Shown here: positions 19,783 through 28,541 of the stretch, in pieces
Position numbering within the stretch: position 1 is the first letter of the stretch
Layout of the letters: each line of letters starts with the position of its first letter
Assembly: GCF_036946125.1 (NCBI RefSeq)
Contig: NZ_JAQIJT010000002.1
Span: 1,238,001-1,302,000 of the forward strand
From: Sphingomonas adhaesiva
Lineage (GTDB): Bacteria > Pseudomonadota > Alphaproteobacteria > Sphingomonadales > Sphingomonadaceae
Reading direction: 5' to 3'
DNA: 64,000 nt
The notes under the pieces: model-generated
Seen by the model: only the letters and a program-made list of their open reading frames with translations
Told to the model about the DNA's origin: nothing
Databases searched by the model: none
Translations under genes and position numbers: made by a program

Positions 19783-20343
19783 TCAGGCCCGCCCGCCCTC
19801 GCTCGACAGCAGCCGCGGATCGACCCCGGCCGCGGCGAAGCCGCGCGTCCAGCGCTCCTCGGCCGCGGTGTCGAACAGCATCGCGGGCGTGTCGGCGACG
19901 TTGAGCCAGCCGTGGCGCGTCATCTCGCCGTCCAGTTGCCCCGGGCCCCAGCCGGCATAGCCCAGCGCCACCAGCCACTGCGACGGCCCGGTCCCGTTCG
20001 CGATCGCGCGCAGCACGTCGAGCGTACCCGACAGCGACCAGCGCCCCGCGACATCCAGCGTGTCCTGACCGCCCCAGTCCGCCGTATGCAGCACGAAGCC
20101 GCGGCGCGTCTCGACCGGCCCGCCGAAATGCACCGGCGCGTCGGGGGCGACCCCGGGCGCGATCTCCAGCTGCTCCAGCAGGTCGTGCAGCCCCAGTCCG
20201 TTGACGGTCGCGCCGATGCCGATCCCCAGCGCGCCGCTGTCGTCATGGTGGCACATCGCGATGACCGAATGATCGAACCGCGGATCGCCGATGCCGGGCA
20301 TCGCCAGCAGGAACTGGCCGGTCAGAAAGGTCGCGCTGTCCAT
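19783..20343 (-). CDS. YqgE/AlgH family protein
   Basis: The 186-residue protein has the family hallmarks: FLTGQFLLAMPGIGDPRFDHSVIAMC at the start, an internal IG-TVNG segment, VHFGGPVETRRGFVLH, and the WLVALGYAGWGPGQLDGEM motif near residue 130. The YqgE/AlgH family is widespread; AlgH was once linked to alginate control in Pseudomonas, but the molecular role is unknown. No signal peptide or membrane segment is present. It is transcribed toward ahcY but the palindrome and spacing suggest ahcY has its own promoter. It is divergent from the peroxiredoxin gene. Confidence 0.92.
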   Translation of the reverse strand: MDSATFLTGQFLLAMPGIGDPRFDHSVIAMCHHDDSGALGIGIGATVNGLGLHDLLEQLEIAPGVAPDAPVHFGGPVETRRGFVLHTADWGGQDTLDVAGRWSLSGTLDVLRAIANGTGPSQWLVALGYAGWGPGQLDGEMTRHGWLNVADTPAMLFDTAAEERWTRGFAAAGVDPRLLSSEGGRA

Positions 20344-20444
20344 CGTCGGCGGATGTAGGCGGTAGAACAGCGATTGCCAAAGCTTGAAATCGGCTTCGCG
20401 GGCTGCAACCTACCCGCGCGAACCTTTCACAGGAGAAACGACCC

Positions 20445-20924
20445 ATGACGATCAACGTCGGCGACACGGTGCCTGCCGCCAAGCTCACGAAGCTGACCCC
20501 CGACGGCATGGAGCCGGTCGACGCCGCGGAGTATTTCAAGGGCCGCAAGGTCGCGCTGTTCGCGGTGCCGGGCGCCTTCACCCCGACCTGCTCGGCGAAG
20601 CACCTGCCCGGCTATCTGGAGAAGGCGGAGGAACTGAAGGCGCACGGGATCGACGAGATCGCCTGCACCTCGGTCAACGATCCGTTCGTGCTGGGCGCCT
20701 GGTCGAAGCAAACGAACGCGGACGGCGTGACGATGCTGGCGGACGGCAACGGCGACTTCGCCGAGGCGCTGGGCCTCGCGATGGACGGGACGAAGTTCGG
20801 CATGGGCAAGCGCAGCCAGCGCTATTCCATGGTCGTCGACGACGGCGTCGTGACGCAGATCAACGTCGAGGCGCCCGGCGAGTTCAAGGTCAGCTCCGCC
20901 GAGCACATGCTGGGCAAGCTCTGA
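20445..20924 (+). CDS. Peroxiredoxin (Prx5 type)
   Basis: The 159-residue protein belongs to the Prx5/AhpE-like atypical group: VGDTVPAAKL at the start and the peroxidatic site PGAFTPTCSAKHLPGY with Cys near residue 49. It reduces hydrogen peroxide and organic peroxides, with electrons from glutaredoxin or thioredoxin. No second conserved cysteine for an internal disulfide is obvious beyond DEIACTSVND, which has a Cys in the position seen in many bacterial members. AGGAG lies 9 bases before the ATG. It stands alone, divergent from yqgE, and is followed by a palindromic repeat. Confidence 0.93.
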   Translation: MTINVGDTVPAAKLTKLTPDGMEPVDAAEYFKGRKVALFAVPGAFTPTCSAKHLPGYLEKAEELKAHGIDEIACTSVNDPFVLGAWSKQTNADGVTMLADGNGDFAEALGLAMDGTKFGMGKRSQRYSMVVDDGVVTQINVEAPGEFKVSSAEHMLGKL

Positions 20925-20934
20925 TCCCACCCCT

Positions 20935-21030
20935 CGTCATGCCGGGCTCGACCCGGCATCCAGGGCCGTGCGCGCCAACCGTCGTTGCCGCCCCGCCGCC
21001 CTGGACCCCGGGTCAAGCCCGGGGTGACGG
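20935..21030. repeat. Pair of GGGTCAAGCCCGG-type palindromes
   Basis: CGTCATGCCGGGCTCGACCC (20935 on) faces CTGGACCCCGGGTCAAGCCC...GTGACGG (ending 21030). These are the common alphaproteobacterial TGACCCGG-type palindromes placed after the peroxiredoxin gene. Confidence 0.75.
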
Positions 21031-21108
21031 CGTGGCGCGGGCGACGTCGCGCTCCTGAACCTCCCTGCCCGTCTTGCCAGCGTCACATCGCGCATGTAAC
21101 CCCCTGCG

Positions 21109-22539
21109 ATGATCGCCAGTGATATCGTCGCCGAACTCGACCGCCTCTACACCGCGTCGGTCGATCGCCTGAAAGCCGCCATCTCCGCCTATATCGCCGA
21201 CGGCACGGTGCCGCCCGCTGAGGCGCGCAAGGACGGCTCGTTCGCCTATCCCGAGATCCGCCTGCGCTTTGCCGGCGGCGATGGACGCCCTACGCCGTTG
21301 CGGTCCTTCGGCCGGCTGACCGCGCCGGGCGAGTATCGCATCTCCGTGACGAAGCCCGCGCTGTTCGCGGAATATCTCACCGAACAGCTGACCCTGCTGG
21401 TGGAGGATTACGACGTTACCGTCGCCGCGGTGCCGGGGCGGCAGGAAATTCCCTATCCCTATGTGATCGATCCGGGCCATGCGCTGAGCCTCGACGCGGT
21501 GTCGGTCGCCGAGCTGGCGCGCTGGTTCCCCACCACCGAGCTGGCGTTCATCGGGGACGAGATCGCCGACGGGCTGTGGGCGTCGATCGACGGCACCCGC
21601 CCGCTGGCGCTGTTCGACGGCCTGCGCACCGATTTCAGCCTCGCGCGGCTGCGTCACTACACCGGCACCCCGCCGGAGCATGTCCAGCGCTACGTGCTGT
21701 TCACCAATTACCACCGCTATGTCGACGAATTCGTCCGCTGGGCGGCGCAGCAGGTCGGCGGCGACAGCCGCTACACCGCGCTGTCGGGCCCCGGCGGCGT
21801 GATGTTCCGCGCCGGCGACGACCCCGCGATCCTGGACGACAGCGCGTGGCGACGGTTGCAGATGCCCGCCTATCACCTGATGGCGGAGGACGGCACCGGG
21901 ATCACGCTGGTCAATATCGGGGTCGGCCCGTCGAACGCGAAGACGATCTGCGACCATCTGGCGGTCATGCGTCCGGAGGCGTGGCTGATGATCGGGCATT
22001 GCGGCGGGCTGCGTCCGTCGCAGCGGATCGGCGACTATGTCCTGGCCCACGCCTATCTGCGCGACGACCACGTGCTCGACGACATGCTGCCCCCCGAGAT
22101 CCCGGTGCCGGCCATCGCCGAGGTGCAGCAGGCGCTCGCCCGCGCCGCCGAAACCGTCAGCGGCCAGTCCGGCGACGAACTGAAGCGCCGCCTGCGCACC
22201 GGCACGATCGTCACCACCGACGATCGCAACTGGGAGCTGCGCTACTCGCGCTCCGCGCTGCGCTTCTCGCTCAGCCGCGCGGTCGCGATCGACATGGAAT
22301 CGGCGACGATCGCGGCGCAGGGCTATCGCTTCCGCGTGCCCTACGGCACGTTGCTGTGCGTGTCGGACAAGCCGCTGCACGGCGAGCTGAAGCTGCCCGG
22401 CCAGGCCAACCGCTTCTACGAGCGGGCGATCAGCGAGCATATGCGGATCGGGATCGAGACGTGCGAGGAGCTGCGCCGCGAGGGCGCGAAGCTCCACAGC
22501 CGCAAGCTGCGCGCCTTCAACGAGCCACCGTTCCGCTGA
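21109..22539 (+). CDS. amn: AMP nucleosidase
   Basis: The 476-residue protein matches bacterial AMP nucleosidase. It has an N-terminal helical regulatory domain (about 1-180) with the FGRLTAPGEYRISVTKP motif, and a C-terminal nucleoside phosphorylase-like domain with NIGVGPSNAKTICDHL, LMIGHCGGLRPSQRIGDYVLA and the acidic catalytic region AIDMESATIAAQGYRFRVPYGTLLCVSDKPLHGE. It splits AMP into adenine and ribose 5-phosphate and helps keep the adenylate pool in balance. The ATG at 21109 opens the conserved protein. The next gene lies 75 bases downstream with what may be its own stress promoter. Confidence 0.95.
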   Translation: MIASDIVAELDRLYTASVDRLKAAISAYIADGTVPPAEARKDGSFAYPEIRLRFAGGDGRPTPLRSFGRLTAPGEYRISVTKPALFAEYLTEQLTLLVEDYDVTVAAVPGRQEIPYPYVIDPGHALSLDAVSVAELARWFPTTELAFIGDEIADGLWASIDGTRPLALFDGLRTDFSLARLRHYTGTPPEHVQRYVLFTNYHRYVDEFVRWAAQQVGGDSRYTALSGPGGVMFRAGDDPAILDDSAWRRLQMPAYHLMAEDGTGITLVNIGVGPSNAKTICDHLAVMRPEAWLMIGHCGGLRPSQRIGDYVLAHAYLRDDHVLDDMLPPEIPVPAIAEVQQALARAAETVSGQSGDELKRRLRTGTIVTTDDRNWELRYSRSALRFSLSRAVAIDMESATIAAQGYRFRVPYGTLLCVSDKPLHGELKLPGQANRFYERAISEHMRIGIETCEELRREGAKLHSRKLRAFNEPPFR

Positions 22540-22552
22540 TGTAACGGCAGGC

Positions 22553-22577
22553 GGAAACGTTGCGTGGTCCGTGCGTT
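22553..22577 (+). promoter_or_regulatory. Possible EcfG (general stress) promoter
   Basis: GGAAA (22553-22557), 16 bases, then CGTT (22574-22577) is one base from the alphaproteobacterial EcfG consensus GGAAC-N16/17-CGTT. It lies 38 bases before the histone-like gene, a fitting distance. Confidence 0.35.
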
Positions 22578-22614
22578 AGGGTGTCGATACCGGAGCAGCA
22601 GAGGGACACGCACC

Positions 22615-23124
22615 ATGGCCGACGACACCAGCGACACGCCCGCGGAAACGTCCAAGCCCGCCACCCCGCGCCGTCGCGCCGCCCGCAAGCCCGCGACCAC
22701 CACGAAGGCGCCGGCCAAGCGCACGACCGCCGCCGCGTCGACCAAGCCGCGCGCGAAGCGGACGCCCGCGGCACCGCGCACCCCGGCCGAGCGCACCGTG
22801 AAGGCGGCGAAGGACGGTGTCGACGCGGCCAGGCGCACCACCGCCAAGGCACGCACCGCCACCACGCGCACCGCGCGGAGTGCGGTGAAGAAGGTCGACA
22901 AAGCCGCGGCGCCGGTCGGCGGCAAATGGGGCGCGGCGATGATCGCGGGCGGCGTCGCTGCGATCGGCGCGGCGGCGACCGCCGCGGTGCTGTCGCTGCG
23001 CGCCTCCACGCCGCGCCAGCCCGCCTTGCCGAACTTCAACGGCGGCGCGCACCAGCCGGACGGAACCGACGCGTCGAAGTCGTTCGAGGCGAAGATCGCG
23101 GACGAAAATACGATCCCCGCCTGA
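22615..23124 (+). CDS. Lys/Ala-rich histone-H1-like protein with a C-terminal membrane-like segment
   Basis: The 169-residue protein is very basic and low in complexity: repeats of TPRRRAARKPATT, KAPAKRTTAA and RAKRTPAAPRTPAERT cover residues 15-90. A hydrophobic Gly/Ala stretch follows (GAAMIAGGVAAIGAAATAAVLSL, about 103-125), then an acidic-polar tail ending DENTIPA. The first part resembles H1-like DNA-binding tails; the hydrophobic segment could anchor it in the membrane. Function is unknown. ATG at 22615 has AGAGGG at 7 bases. A possible EcfG promoter upstream would fit a stress role. Confidence 0.7.
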   Translation: MADDTSDTPAETSKPATPRRRAARKPATTTKAPAKRTTAAASTKPRAKRTPAAPRTPAERTVKAAKDGVDAARRTTAKARTATTRTARSAVKKVDKAAAPVGGKWGAAMIAGGVAAIGAAATAAVLSLRASTPRQPALPNFNGGAHQPDGTDASKSFEAKIADENTIPA

Positions 23125-23150
23125 CGTCGCTCGGACCCCGGCCCTTGAAG

Positions 23151-23305
23151 GGGCATTTGCAAAAGGCCACACCGTGCTCCTGCGCAGGCAGGAGCCCAGG
23201 GTTGCACGTCCCAAAAGGGCGTTGTTCCACCTCGCCCTGGGCTCCTGCCTGCACAGGAGCGCCACGTGGACCCGTTGATATTGCTCCCGTTTTGCGAAGA
23301 TCCCG
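23151..23305. repeat. Composite palindromic repeat, copy 4 (full length, reverse orientation)
   Basis: ATTTGCAAAAGGCCACACCG opens the copy, then CTCCTGCGCAGGCAGGAGCC, then a centre reading GTTGCACGTCCCAAAAGGGCGTTGTTC, which is the reverse complement of the centre in copies 6-8. It ends GTTTTGCGAAG. It lies between two convergent genes. Confidence 0.85.
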
Positions 23306-23324
23306 TTCGCGCCGGAACAGGCTG

Positions 23325-24086
23325 CTACCCCGCCAGGAAGGTGGCGATCGCCCGGCCCAGCTCCGGCCTGGTGACGGCGCTCATATGGTTTCCCGGCACC
23401 TCGACGAGCGTGGCATTAGGGAGGGTCTGCGCCAGCGCGGCCGCCGAGCCGTTGTCGTCGTCCTCGACGCCGTTCACGACCACCGCCGGCTGCACGAACG
23501 AGGCGACGGTCGCCTCGGGCGTGTCGACGAACGTATCGATGACCCCGAGCAGCGCGACCGGATCGCCGCCGGTCGTCTTCAGGAACGCCTCCGCCATCCA
23601 TGCGGGCGAGCCGCGCTCGTGCTGCCCCAGCTTCGTCAGGATGTTGCGGAAGTGGCCCGCGCGGCGGCCGGTATCGATCAGTCCCTCCAGCCCCATGCCC
23701 GAAAAGACGATCCGTCGCGGCGTCGCGCCCGTCGCCAGCATCCGCGAGGTGGTGCGCGCGCCGAGCGAATAGCCACCGAGGTCATAGTCGGAGAGGCCGA
23801 GTTCGGCAATCAGCGCGTGCCCGTCGCGCGCCAGCGCGTCGGGTGGATAGGCGTCCGCCTCGTGCGGCCTGGCGCTGTCGCCGTGACCGCGCAGGTCGGG
23901 CATGATGACGCGAAAGCCCTCGCGCGCGATCGCCTCGGCATGGCCGTAGCGGATCCAGTTGGTTGCGGCGTCGGAGAAATAGCCGTGGATCAGCACCACC
24001 GGCCGCCCGTCGCCGATCTCACGCCACGCCATACGCACCCCGTCGAAACTGTCGAAGAACCTCGTTTCGCTGACGGTGGCAGGCAT
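23325..24086 (-). CDS. Alpha/beta-fold hydrolase
   Basis: The 253-residue protein has the alpha/beta hydrolase pattern: VVLIHGYFSDAATNW (oxyanion HG motif, about residue 30), MPDLRGHGDS, the nucleophile elbow GGYSLGARTT (Ser near 105), a possible acid in NGVEDDDNG and the catalytic histidine in VEVPGNHMSAV near 232. All three catalytic residues are therefore present. Substrate is unknown; it may be an esterase or haloperoxidase-like enzyme. It is divergent from the marR gene, so it might be under the same regulator, as hydrolases next to marR often are. Confidence 0.85.
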   Translation of the reverse strand: MPATVSETRFFDSFDGVRMAWREIGDGRPVVLIHGYFSDAATNWIRYGHAEAIAREGFRVIMPDLRGHGDSARPHEADAYPPDALARDGHALIAELGLSDYDLGGYSLGARTTSRMLATGATPRRIVFSGMGLEGLIDTGRRAGHFRNILTKLGQHERGSPAWMAEAFLKTTGGDPVALLGVIDTFVDTPEATVASFVQPAVVVNGVEDDDNGSAAALAQTLPNATLVEVPGNHMSAVTRPELGRAIATFLAG

Positions 24087-24144
24087 GGCGGACTCCCGTT
24101 GGTGACACGCAGACCGTCTATCGTCGCGGCGTATCGAGACAAGG

Positions 24145-24170
24145 CTTCCTTTATATAAGGAGGCTTATTA
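24145..24170. promoter_or_regulatory. Overlapping inverted repeats before marR, likely MarR operator
   Basis: CCTT-TATAT-AAGG (24148-24160) overlaps ATAAG-GAGG-CTTAT (24155-24168), ending 14 bases before the marR ATG. AT-rich inverted repeats here, over the expected -10 region, fit autorepression by the MarR protein. The divergent hydrolase gene starts 60 bases away and may share it. Confidence 0.5.
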
Positions 24171-24181
24171 TATGCGCCCGC

Positions 24182-24622
24182 ATGAGTGACTCGATCGGTT
24201 TCCTGCTGAGCGACGTCGCGCGCCTGTTACGCCGGCGCTTCGACGAACGCGCCCGCGCCATCGGCGTGACCCGCCCGCAATGGCGCGCGCTGACCGCGCT
24301 CAGCCGTGCCGAGGGGCTCCATCAAGGCGCGCTGGCGGAGCGGCTCGAGGTCGAGCCGATCACCCTGTGCCGGATGATCGACCGGCTGGAGGAAGCCGGG
24401 CTGGTCGAGCGCCGCCGCGCGCCCGCCGATCGCCGCGCATGGCACATCTATCTGACCGACAAGTCGCGTCCGCTGCTCGACCAGCTGCGCGGGCTGGCCG
24501 ACGATCTGTCGGCGCAGGCGCTGGACGGGCTGGCCATCGATCAGCAGGATCGATTGACCGAGATGCTGGAGCGGATCCGCAACAATCTGCAATCCCCGGC
24601 GATGGAGATCGCCCATGGCTGA
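24182..24622 (+). CDS. MarR family transcriptional regulator
   Basis: The 146-residue protein has the MarR winged-helix build: dimer helices at both ends, the recognition region QGALAERLEVEPITLCRMIDRLEEAGLVERR (residues 40-70) and the wing APADRRAWHIYLTDKSRPLL with the conserved DRR. It probably represses the efflux genes that follow and releases DNA when a lipophilic or phenolic compound binds. Its last 8 bases overlap the emrA-like gene, so the three genes form an operon. AT-rich inverted repeats precede it. Confidence 0.93.
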   Translation: MSDSIGFLLSDVARLLRRRFDERARAIGVTRPQWRALTALSRAEGLHQGALAERLEVEPITLCRMIDRLEEAGLVERRRAPADRRAWHIYLTDKSRPLLDQLRGLADDLSAQALDGLAIDQQDRLTEMLERIRNNLQSPAMEIAHG

Positions 24623-25700
24623 CGCCGATCCGCATCGTCAGGTCACGGCGGAGGCGCCGGCCCCTGCCCCTGCCCCCGCCCCCGCCCCGGCTGCGCGTCC
24701 CGGGCGGCGGTGGGGTCGGCTGGCGCTGATGCTCAGCGTGCCGCTGCTCCTGCTGCTGGTCGGTGGCTATTTCTGGTTGACCTCGGGGCGCTACGTCTCG
24801 ACCGACAACGCCTATGTGAAGCAGGACATGACCTCGATCAGCCCGGACGTGACCGGGCGGATCGTCGCGGTCGAGGTGCGCGAGAACCAGCGGGTCAAGG
24901 CCGGCACGATCCTCTTCCGCATCGACCCCCTGCCCTATCGCATCGCGCTGGCGCAGGCGGATGCCGCGCTCGCCGAATCACGTGTCGACGTGTCGACGAA
25001 GGCGACCGACAGCGGCAGCGCCGCGGCAACCCTCGCCGGAGCACAGGCGGACCTGACGCTCGCGCAGGCGACGTACGAACGACAGGCCGCGCTGATGAAG
25101 CGCGGTTTCACCACCCGCGCCTCGCTCGACGCCGCGACGCAGCAGGTCGCCGCCGCGCGCGCGCGCATCGCCGCGGCGCAGGCGGATGCCGCGCGCGCCC
25201 GGCAACAGGTGTCGAGCGGTGCGGCCGGCTCCAGCACTCCCGCGGCGATCCAGGTCGCGCTGGCACGGCGTGAGAAGGCGCAGCTCGACCTCGCCCGCAC
25301 GATCGTCCGCGCGCCGCATGACGGCATCGTCAGCCAGACCGGGCGGCTTCAGGTCGGCAATATCACGCCCAGCGGCGTCCCCGCGCTGACGCTGGTCACG
25401 ACCGGCGGCACCTATGTCGAGGCGAATTTCAAGGAAACCGACCTCGACCATATGCGCGTCGGCCAGGTCGCGACGATCGGGTTCGATGCCTATCCCGAGC
25501 TGGAGCTGCACGGCCGCGTCCAGTCGATCGGCGCGGGCACGGGGTCGCAATTCTCGGTCCTGCCGGCGCAGAACGCGACCGGCAACTGGGTGAAGGTGAC
25601 CCAGCGGGTGCCGGTCCGGATCGCGATCCGGGGCGATTCGCCGCGCCCGCTGATCGCCGGCCTGTCCGCCGACGTCTCGGTCGACACGCAGGCCCGCTGA
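24615..25700 (+). CDS. EmrA-type membrane fusion protein (HlyD family)
   Basis: The 361-residue periplasmic adaptor has a short cytosolic head with an Ala-Pro repeat (APAPAPAPAPAPAA, residues 14-27, encoded by near-perfect hexanucleotide repeats), one membrane helix (about 36-58), a split lipoyl domain (ISPDVTGRIVAVEVRENQRVKAG and, later, TIVRAPHDGIVSQTGRL) around a coiled coil rich in Ala and Gln (105-215), and a beta-barrel (YVEANFKETDLDHMRVGQ). It links an inner-membrane MFS pump to an outer-membrane channel; no TolC gene is in the window. It overlaps both neighbours. Confidence 0.93.
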   Translation: MADADPHRQVTAEAPAPAPAPAPAPAARPGRRWGRLALMLSVPLLLLLVGGYFWLTSGRYVSTDNAYVKQDMTSISPDVTGRIVAVEVRENQRVKAGTILFRIDPLPYRIALAQADAALAESRVDVSTKATDSGSAAATLAGAQADLTLAQATYERQAALMKRGFTTRASLDAATQQVAAARARIAAAQADAARARQQVSSGAAGSSTPAAIQVALARREKAQLDLARTIVRAPHDGIVSQTGRLQVGNITPSGVPALTLVTTGGTYVEANFKETDLDHMRVGQVATIGFDAYPELELHGRVQSIGAGTGSQFSVLPAQNATGNWVKVTQRVPVRIAIRGDSPRPLIAGLSADVSVDTQAR

Positions 25701-27235
25701 TGGCCAGCGCCGCGCCCGCCGCGGGCACGCCGATGCTCCCCGTCGAGCATCGCGGCATCCTGACCATCGGCGTCATGGGCGCCATGGTGATGCAGATCCT
25801 GGACACCACGATCGCCAATGTCGCGCTGCCGCATATGCAGACGTCGCTGGGCGCGACGGTCGATACCGTCACCTGGGTGCTGACCAGCTATATCGTCGCG
25901 ACCGCGATCGCGCTGCCCGCGACCGGCTGGCTGTCCGACCGGATCGGCAGCCGGAACCTGTTCCTGGTGTCGGTGGGAGTCTTCGTCATCGCCTCCATGC
26001 TGTGCGGCGTCGCCAACAGCCTGCCACTGATGGTCGCGTTCCGCATCGTGCAGGGCGTCGCCGCCGCCTTCATCAACCCGCTGTCGCAGACCGCGATGCT
26101 CGACATCAACCCGCCAGAGCGCGCGGCAAAGGCGATGAGCGTATGGGGCATGGGGGTGATGGTCGGCCCGATCATGGGGCCGGTCATCGGCGGCTTCCTG
26201 ACCGAGAACTACAATTGGCGCTGGGTCTTCTACGTCAACGTGCCGGTCGGATTGCTGACGCTCGCGATCCTGTGGTGGCAACTGCCGTCGCGCCCGCGGG
26301 CCAGGCGGACGTTCGACTATCTGGGCTTCATCTATGTCGGGCTGGCGGTCGCGGCGTTCCAGCTGATGCTCGATCGCGGCCAGACCGAGGACTGGTTCTC
26401 CAGCTGGGAGATCGTCGCGGAGGGGCTGATCGCCATCGCGGCGCTATGGATGGCGGTGATCCACCTCGCCACGGCGCGCAAGCCGCTGTTCGACCGCGAG
26501 CTGTTCCGCAACCGCAACCTCGTCATGGGGATGCTGTTCATGGTCGTCATCGGCATCTCGACCATGGCGCCGATGGCGCTGCTGCCGCCGATGCTGCAGC
26601 AGCTGTTCGGCTATCCGGTGATCGACACCGGCATGATGATGGCACCGCGCGGCGTCGGCGTGCTGGCGACGATGTGGATCGCGGGGCAGCTGATGGGGAA
26701 GGTCGACACCCGCATCGTCATCGTCGTCGGGCTGATCCTGTTCGCGGGCTCGCTCAGGATGATGGCGGGCTATTCGCTGGAGATGGACTATTGGCCGGTC
26801 GTGACCGCGGGGTTCATCCAGGGGCTCGGCATGGGGTTCGTCTTCATGCCGCTCAACGCGCTCGCCTTCGCCACGCTCGACAACCGCTATCGCACCGACG
26901 GCGCGAGCATCCTGAACCTGATGCGCTCGATCGGCCAGTCAGCCGGCATCTCGATGGTGACGGTCATGCTGGCGCGCAACATCCAGACGAGCCACGCGGA
27001 CCTCGGCGCACACGTCACCGACCAGACGCTGCCCGCCGCCGACCTGCTTGCGCGCGTCCCCGCGCTGGGCCAGACCGCCGCCGCCTTCGCCGACGCGATG
27101 GTCAACCGCGAGGCGGCGATGATCGCCTATGTCGACGATTTCTATCTGATGGCGTGGATATCGATCGCGGTCGTCCCGCTGGTGTTCCTGCTCCGCAAGC
27201 CGAAGGGCAAGCTGGAGGTGGTGCACAGCGAGTAG
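25700..27235 (+). CDS. EmrB-type MFS efflux pump (DHA2 family)
   Basis: The 511-residue transporter has 14 predicted transmembrane helices. It shows the DHA2 motifs: LDTTIANVALPHMQ in helix 1, TGWLSDRIGSRNLF (motif A loop), FRIVQGVAAAFINPLSQ, and GVMVGPIMGPVIGGF (antiporter motif C). Proton-driven DHA2 pumps export hydrophobic drugs, uncouplers or fatty acids. The ATG overlaps the TGA of the adaptor gene, so they are translated together, and MarR is the likely repressor. The protein ends with a basic tail. A repeat copy follows the stop within 10 bases. Confidence 0.94.
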   Translation: MASAAPAAGTPMLPVEHRGILTIGVMGAMVMQILDTTIANVALPHMQTSLGATVDTVTWVLTSYIVATAIALPATGWLSDRIGSRNLFLVSVGVFVIASMLCGVANSLPLMVAFRIVQGVAAAFINPLSQTAMLDINPPERAAKAMSVWGMGVMVGPIMGPVIGGFLTENYNWRWVFYVNVPVGLLTLAILWWQLPSRPRARRTFDYLGFIYVGLAVAAFQLMLDRGQTEDWFSSWEIVAEGLIAIAALWMAVIHLATARKPLFDRELFRNRNLVMGMLFMVVIGISTMAPMALLPPMLQQLFGYPVIDTGMMMAPRGVGVLATMWIAGQLMGKVDTRIVIVVGLILFAGSLRMMAGYSLEMDYWPVVTAGFIQGLGMGFVFMPLNALAFATLDNRYRTDGASILNLMRSIGQSAGISMVTVMLARNIQTSHADLGAHVTDQTLPAADLLARVPALGQTAAAFADAMVNREAAMIAYVDDFYLMAWISIAVVPLVFLLRKPKGKLEVVHSE

Positions 27236-27243
27236 AGCAGGCG

Positions 27244-27334
27244 AGACCATTTCAAAAGGGTGCAACGTGCTCCTGCGTAGGCAGGAGCACGGCGTGGACC
27301 CGGTGCCGGTGCACCCGTTTTGCAACGGTCCCGC
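27244..27334. repeat. Composite palindromic repeat, copy 5 (short form)
   Basis: Begins ATTTCAAAAGGGTGCAAC, has GTGCTCCTGCGTAGGCAGGAGC, and ends CCCGTTTTGCAACGGTCCCG. The long central segment is missing. It lies between the convergent emrB-like and asd genes. Confidence 0.8.
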
Positions 27335-27424
27335 GACGGCCGGAGTCCAGTTCGGAAGGCCTTGCCGTATCTCACGAGCCGCGCGTCGCTGGGCCCCGGC
27401 CTTCGCCGGGCACGAAGGGACTGC

Positions 27425-28453
27425 TCAATCCGCCTTCTTCAGGTGCCGCCGGCCGAGCAATTCCGCGATCTGCACCGCGTTCAGCGCGGCACCCTTGCGC
27501 AGGTTGTCGCTCACGCACCACAGCGACAGGCCGTTTTCGACCGTGGAATCGTCGCGCACGCGGCTGATATAGGTCGCGTCGTCGCCCGCGCTCTCGATCG
27601 GGGTGACGTATCCGCCGTCCTCATGCTTGTCGATCAGCATGACGCCCGGCGCCTCGCGCAGGATGTTCTTCGCGGTTTCGGCGTCCAGTTCGCGCTCGAA
27701 CTCGATGTTCAGCGCCTCGGAATGGCCGACGAAGACCGGCACGCGCACGCACGTCGCGGTCACCTTGATCCTGGGATCGAGGATCTTCTTGGTCTCGACC
27801 ACCATCTTCCACTCTTCCTTGGTGGAGCCGTCCTCCAGGAAGCTGTCGATATGCGGGATCACGTTGAACGCGATCTGCTTGGTGAACTTCTTCGGCTCGG
27901 CGGGATCGCCGACGAAGATGTTGCGGCTCTGCTCGAACAGCTCGTCCATGCCGACCTTGCCCGCGCCGGACACCGACTGATAGGTCGCCACCACCACGCG
28001 CCTGATGGTCGCGGCATCGTGCAGCGGCTTCAGCGCCACGACCATCTGCGCGGTCGAGCAATTGGGGTTGGCGATGATGTTCTTCGCCTTATAGCCGTCG
28101 ATCGCATCGGCATTCACCTCCGGCACGATCAGCGGCACGTCGGGGTCCATGCGGTACAGCGACGAATTGTCGATCACCGTGCAGCCAGCGGCGGCGAACT
28201 TCGGCGCATAGACCTTCGTCGCCTCGCTGCCGATCGCGAACAGCGCCATGTCCCAGCCGGCGGGATCGAAATGCTCGATGTTCTTGACCGTCAGCATGCG
28301 GCCGGTGTCGCCATATTCGATCTGGTCGCCGACCGAGCGCGAGGAGGCCAGCACCGCGATCTCGTCCGCGGGGAACTGCCGCTCGGCCAGGATATTGACC
28401 ATCTCGCGCCCGACATTGCCCGTCGCACCCGCGACGACCACCCGATACCCCAT
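27425..28453 (-). CDS. asd: Aspartate-semialdehyde dehydrogenase
   Basis: The 342-residue enzyme starts with the NADP motif VVVAGATGNVGREMV, has the catalytic cysteine in IIANPNCSTAQMVVAL (near residue 132), the SVSGAGKVGMDEL loop and the catalytic histidine region VPVFVGHSEALNIEF. It reduces aspartyl phosphate to the semialdehyde that feeds lysine, diaminopimelate, threonine and methionine synthesis. The ATG at 28453 opens the Rossmann fold; the frame runs further upstream without similarity. It is monocistronic as far as can be seen; the S9 peptidase gene lies 88 bases upstream. Confidence 0.96.
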   Translation of the reverse strand: MGYRVVVAGATGNVGREMVNILAERQFPADEIAVLASSRSVGDQIEYGDTGRMLTVKNIEHFDPAGWDMALFAIGSEATKVYAPKFAAAGCTVIDNSSLYRMDPDVPLIVPEVNADAIDGYKAKNIIANPNCSTAQMVVALKPLHDAATIRRVVVATYQSVSGAGKVGMDELFEQSRNIFVGDPAEPKKFTKQIAFNVIPHIDSFLEDGSTKEEWKMVVETKKILDPRIKVTATCVRVPVFVGHSEALNIEFERELDAETAKNILREAPGVMLIDKHEDGGYVTPIESAGDDATYISRVRDDSTVENGLSLWCVSDNLRKGAALNAVQIAELLGRRHLKKAD

Positions 28454-28541
28454 GATATTTCCTTCCACGCGCCCGACGCGGCGCCTCACGAACGTGTCGC
28501 GCCGCGCCGTAGCGCCGTCATTTCCGAAAAGCCACCCGTGT

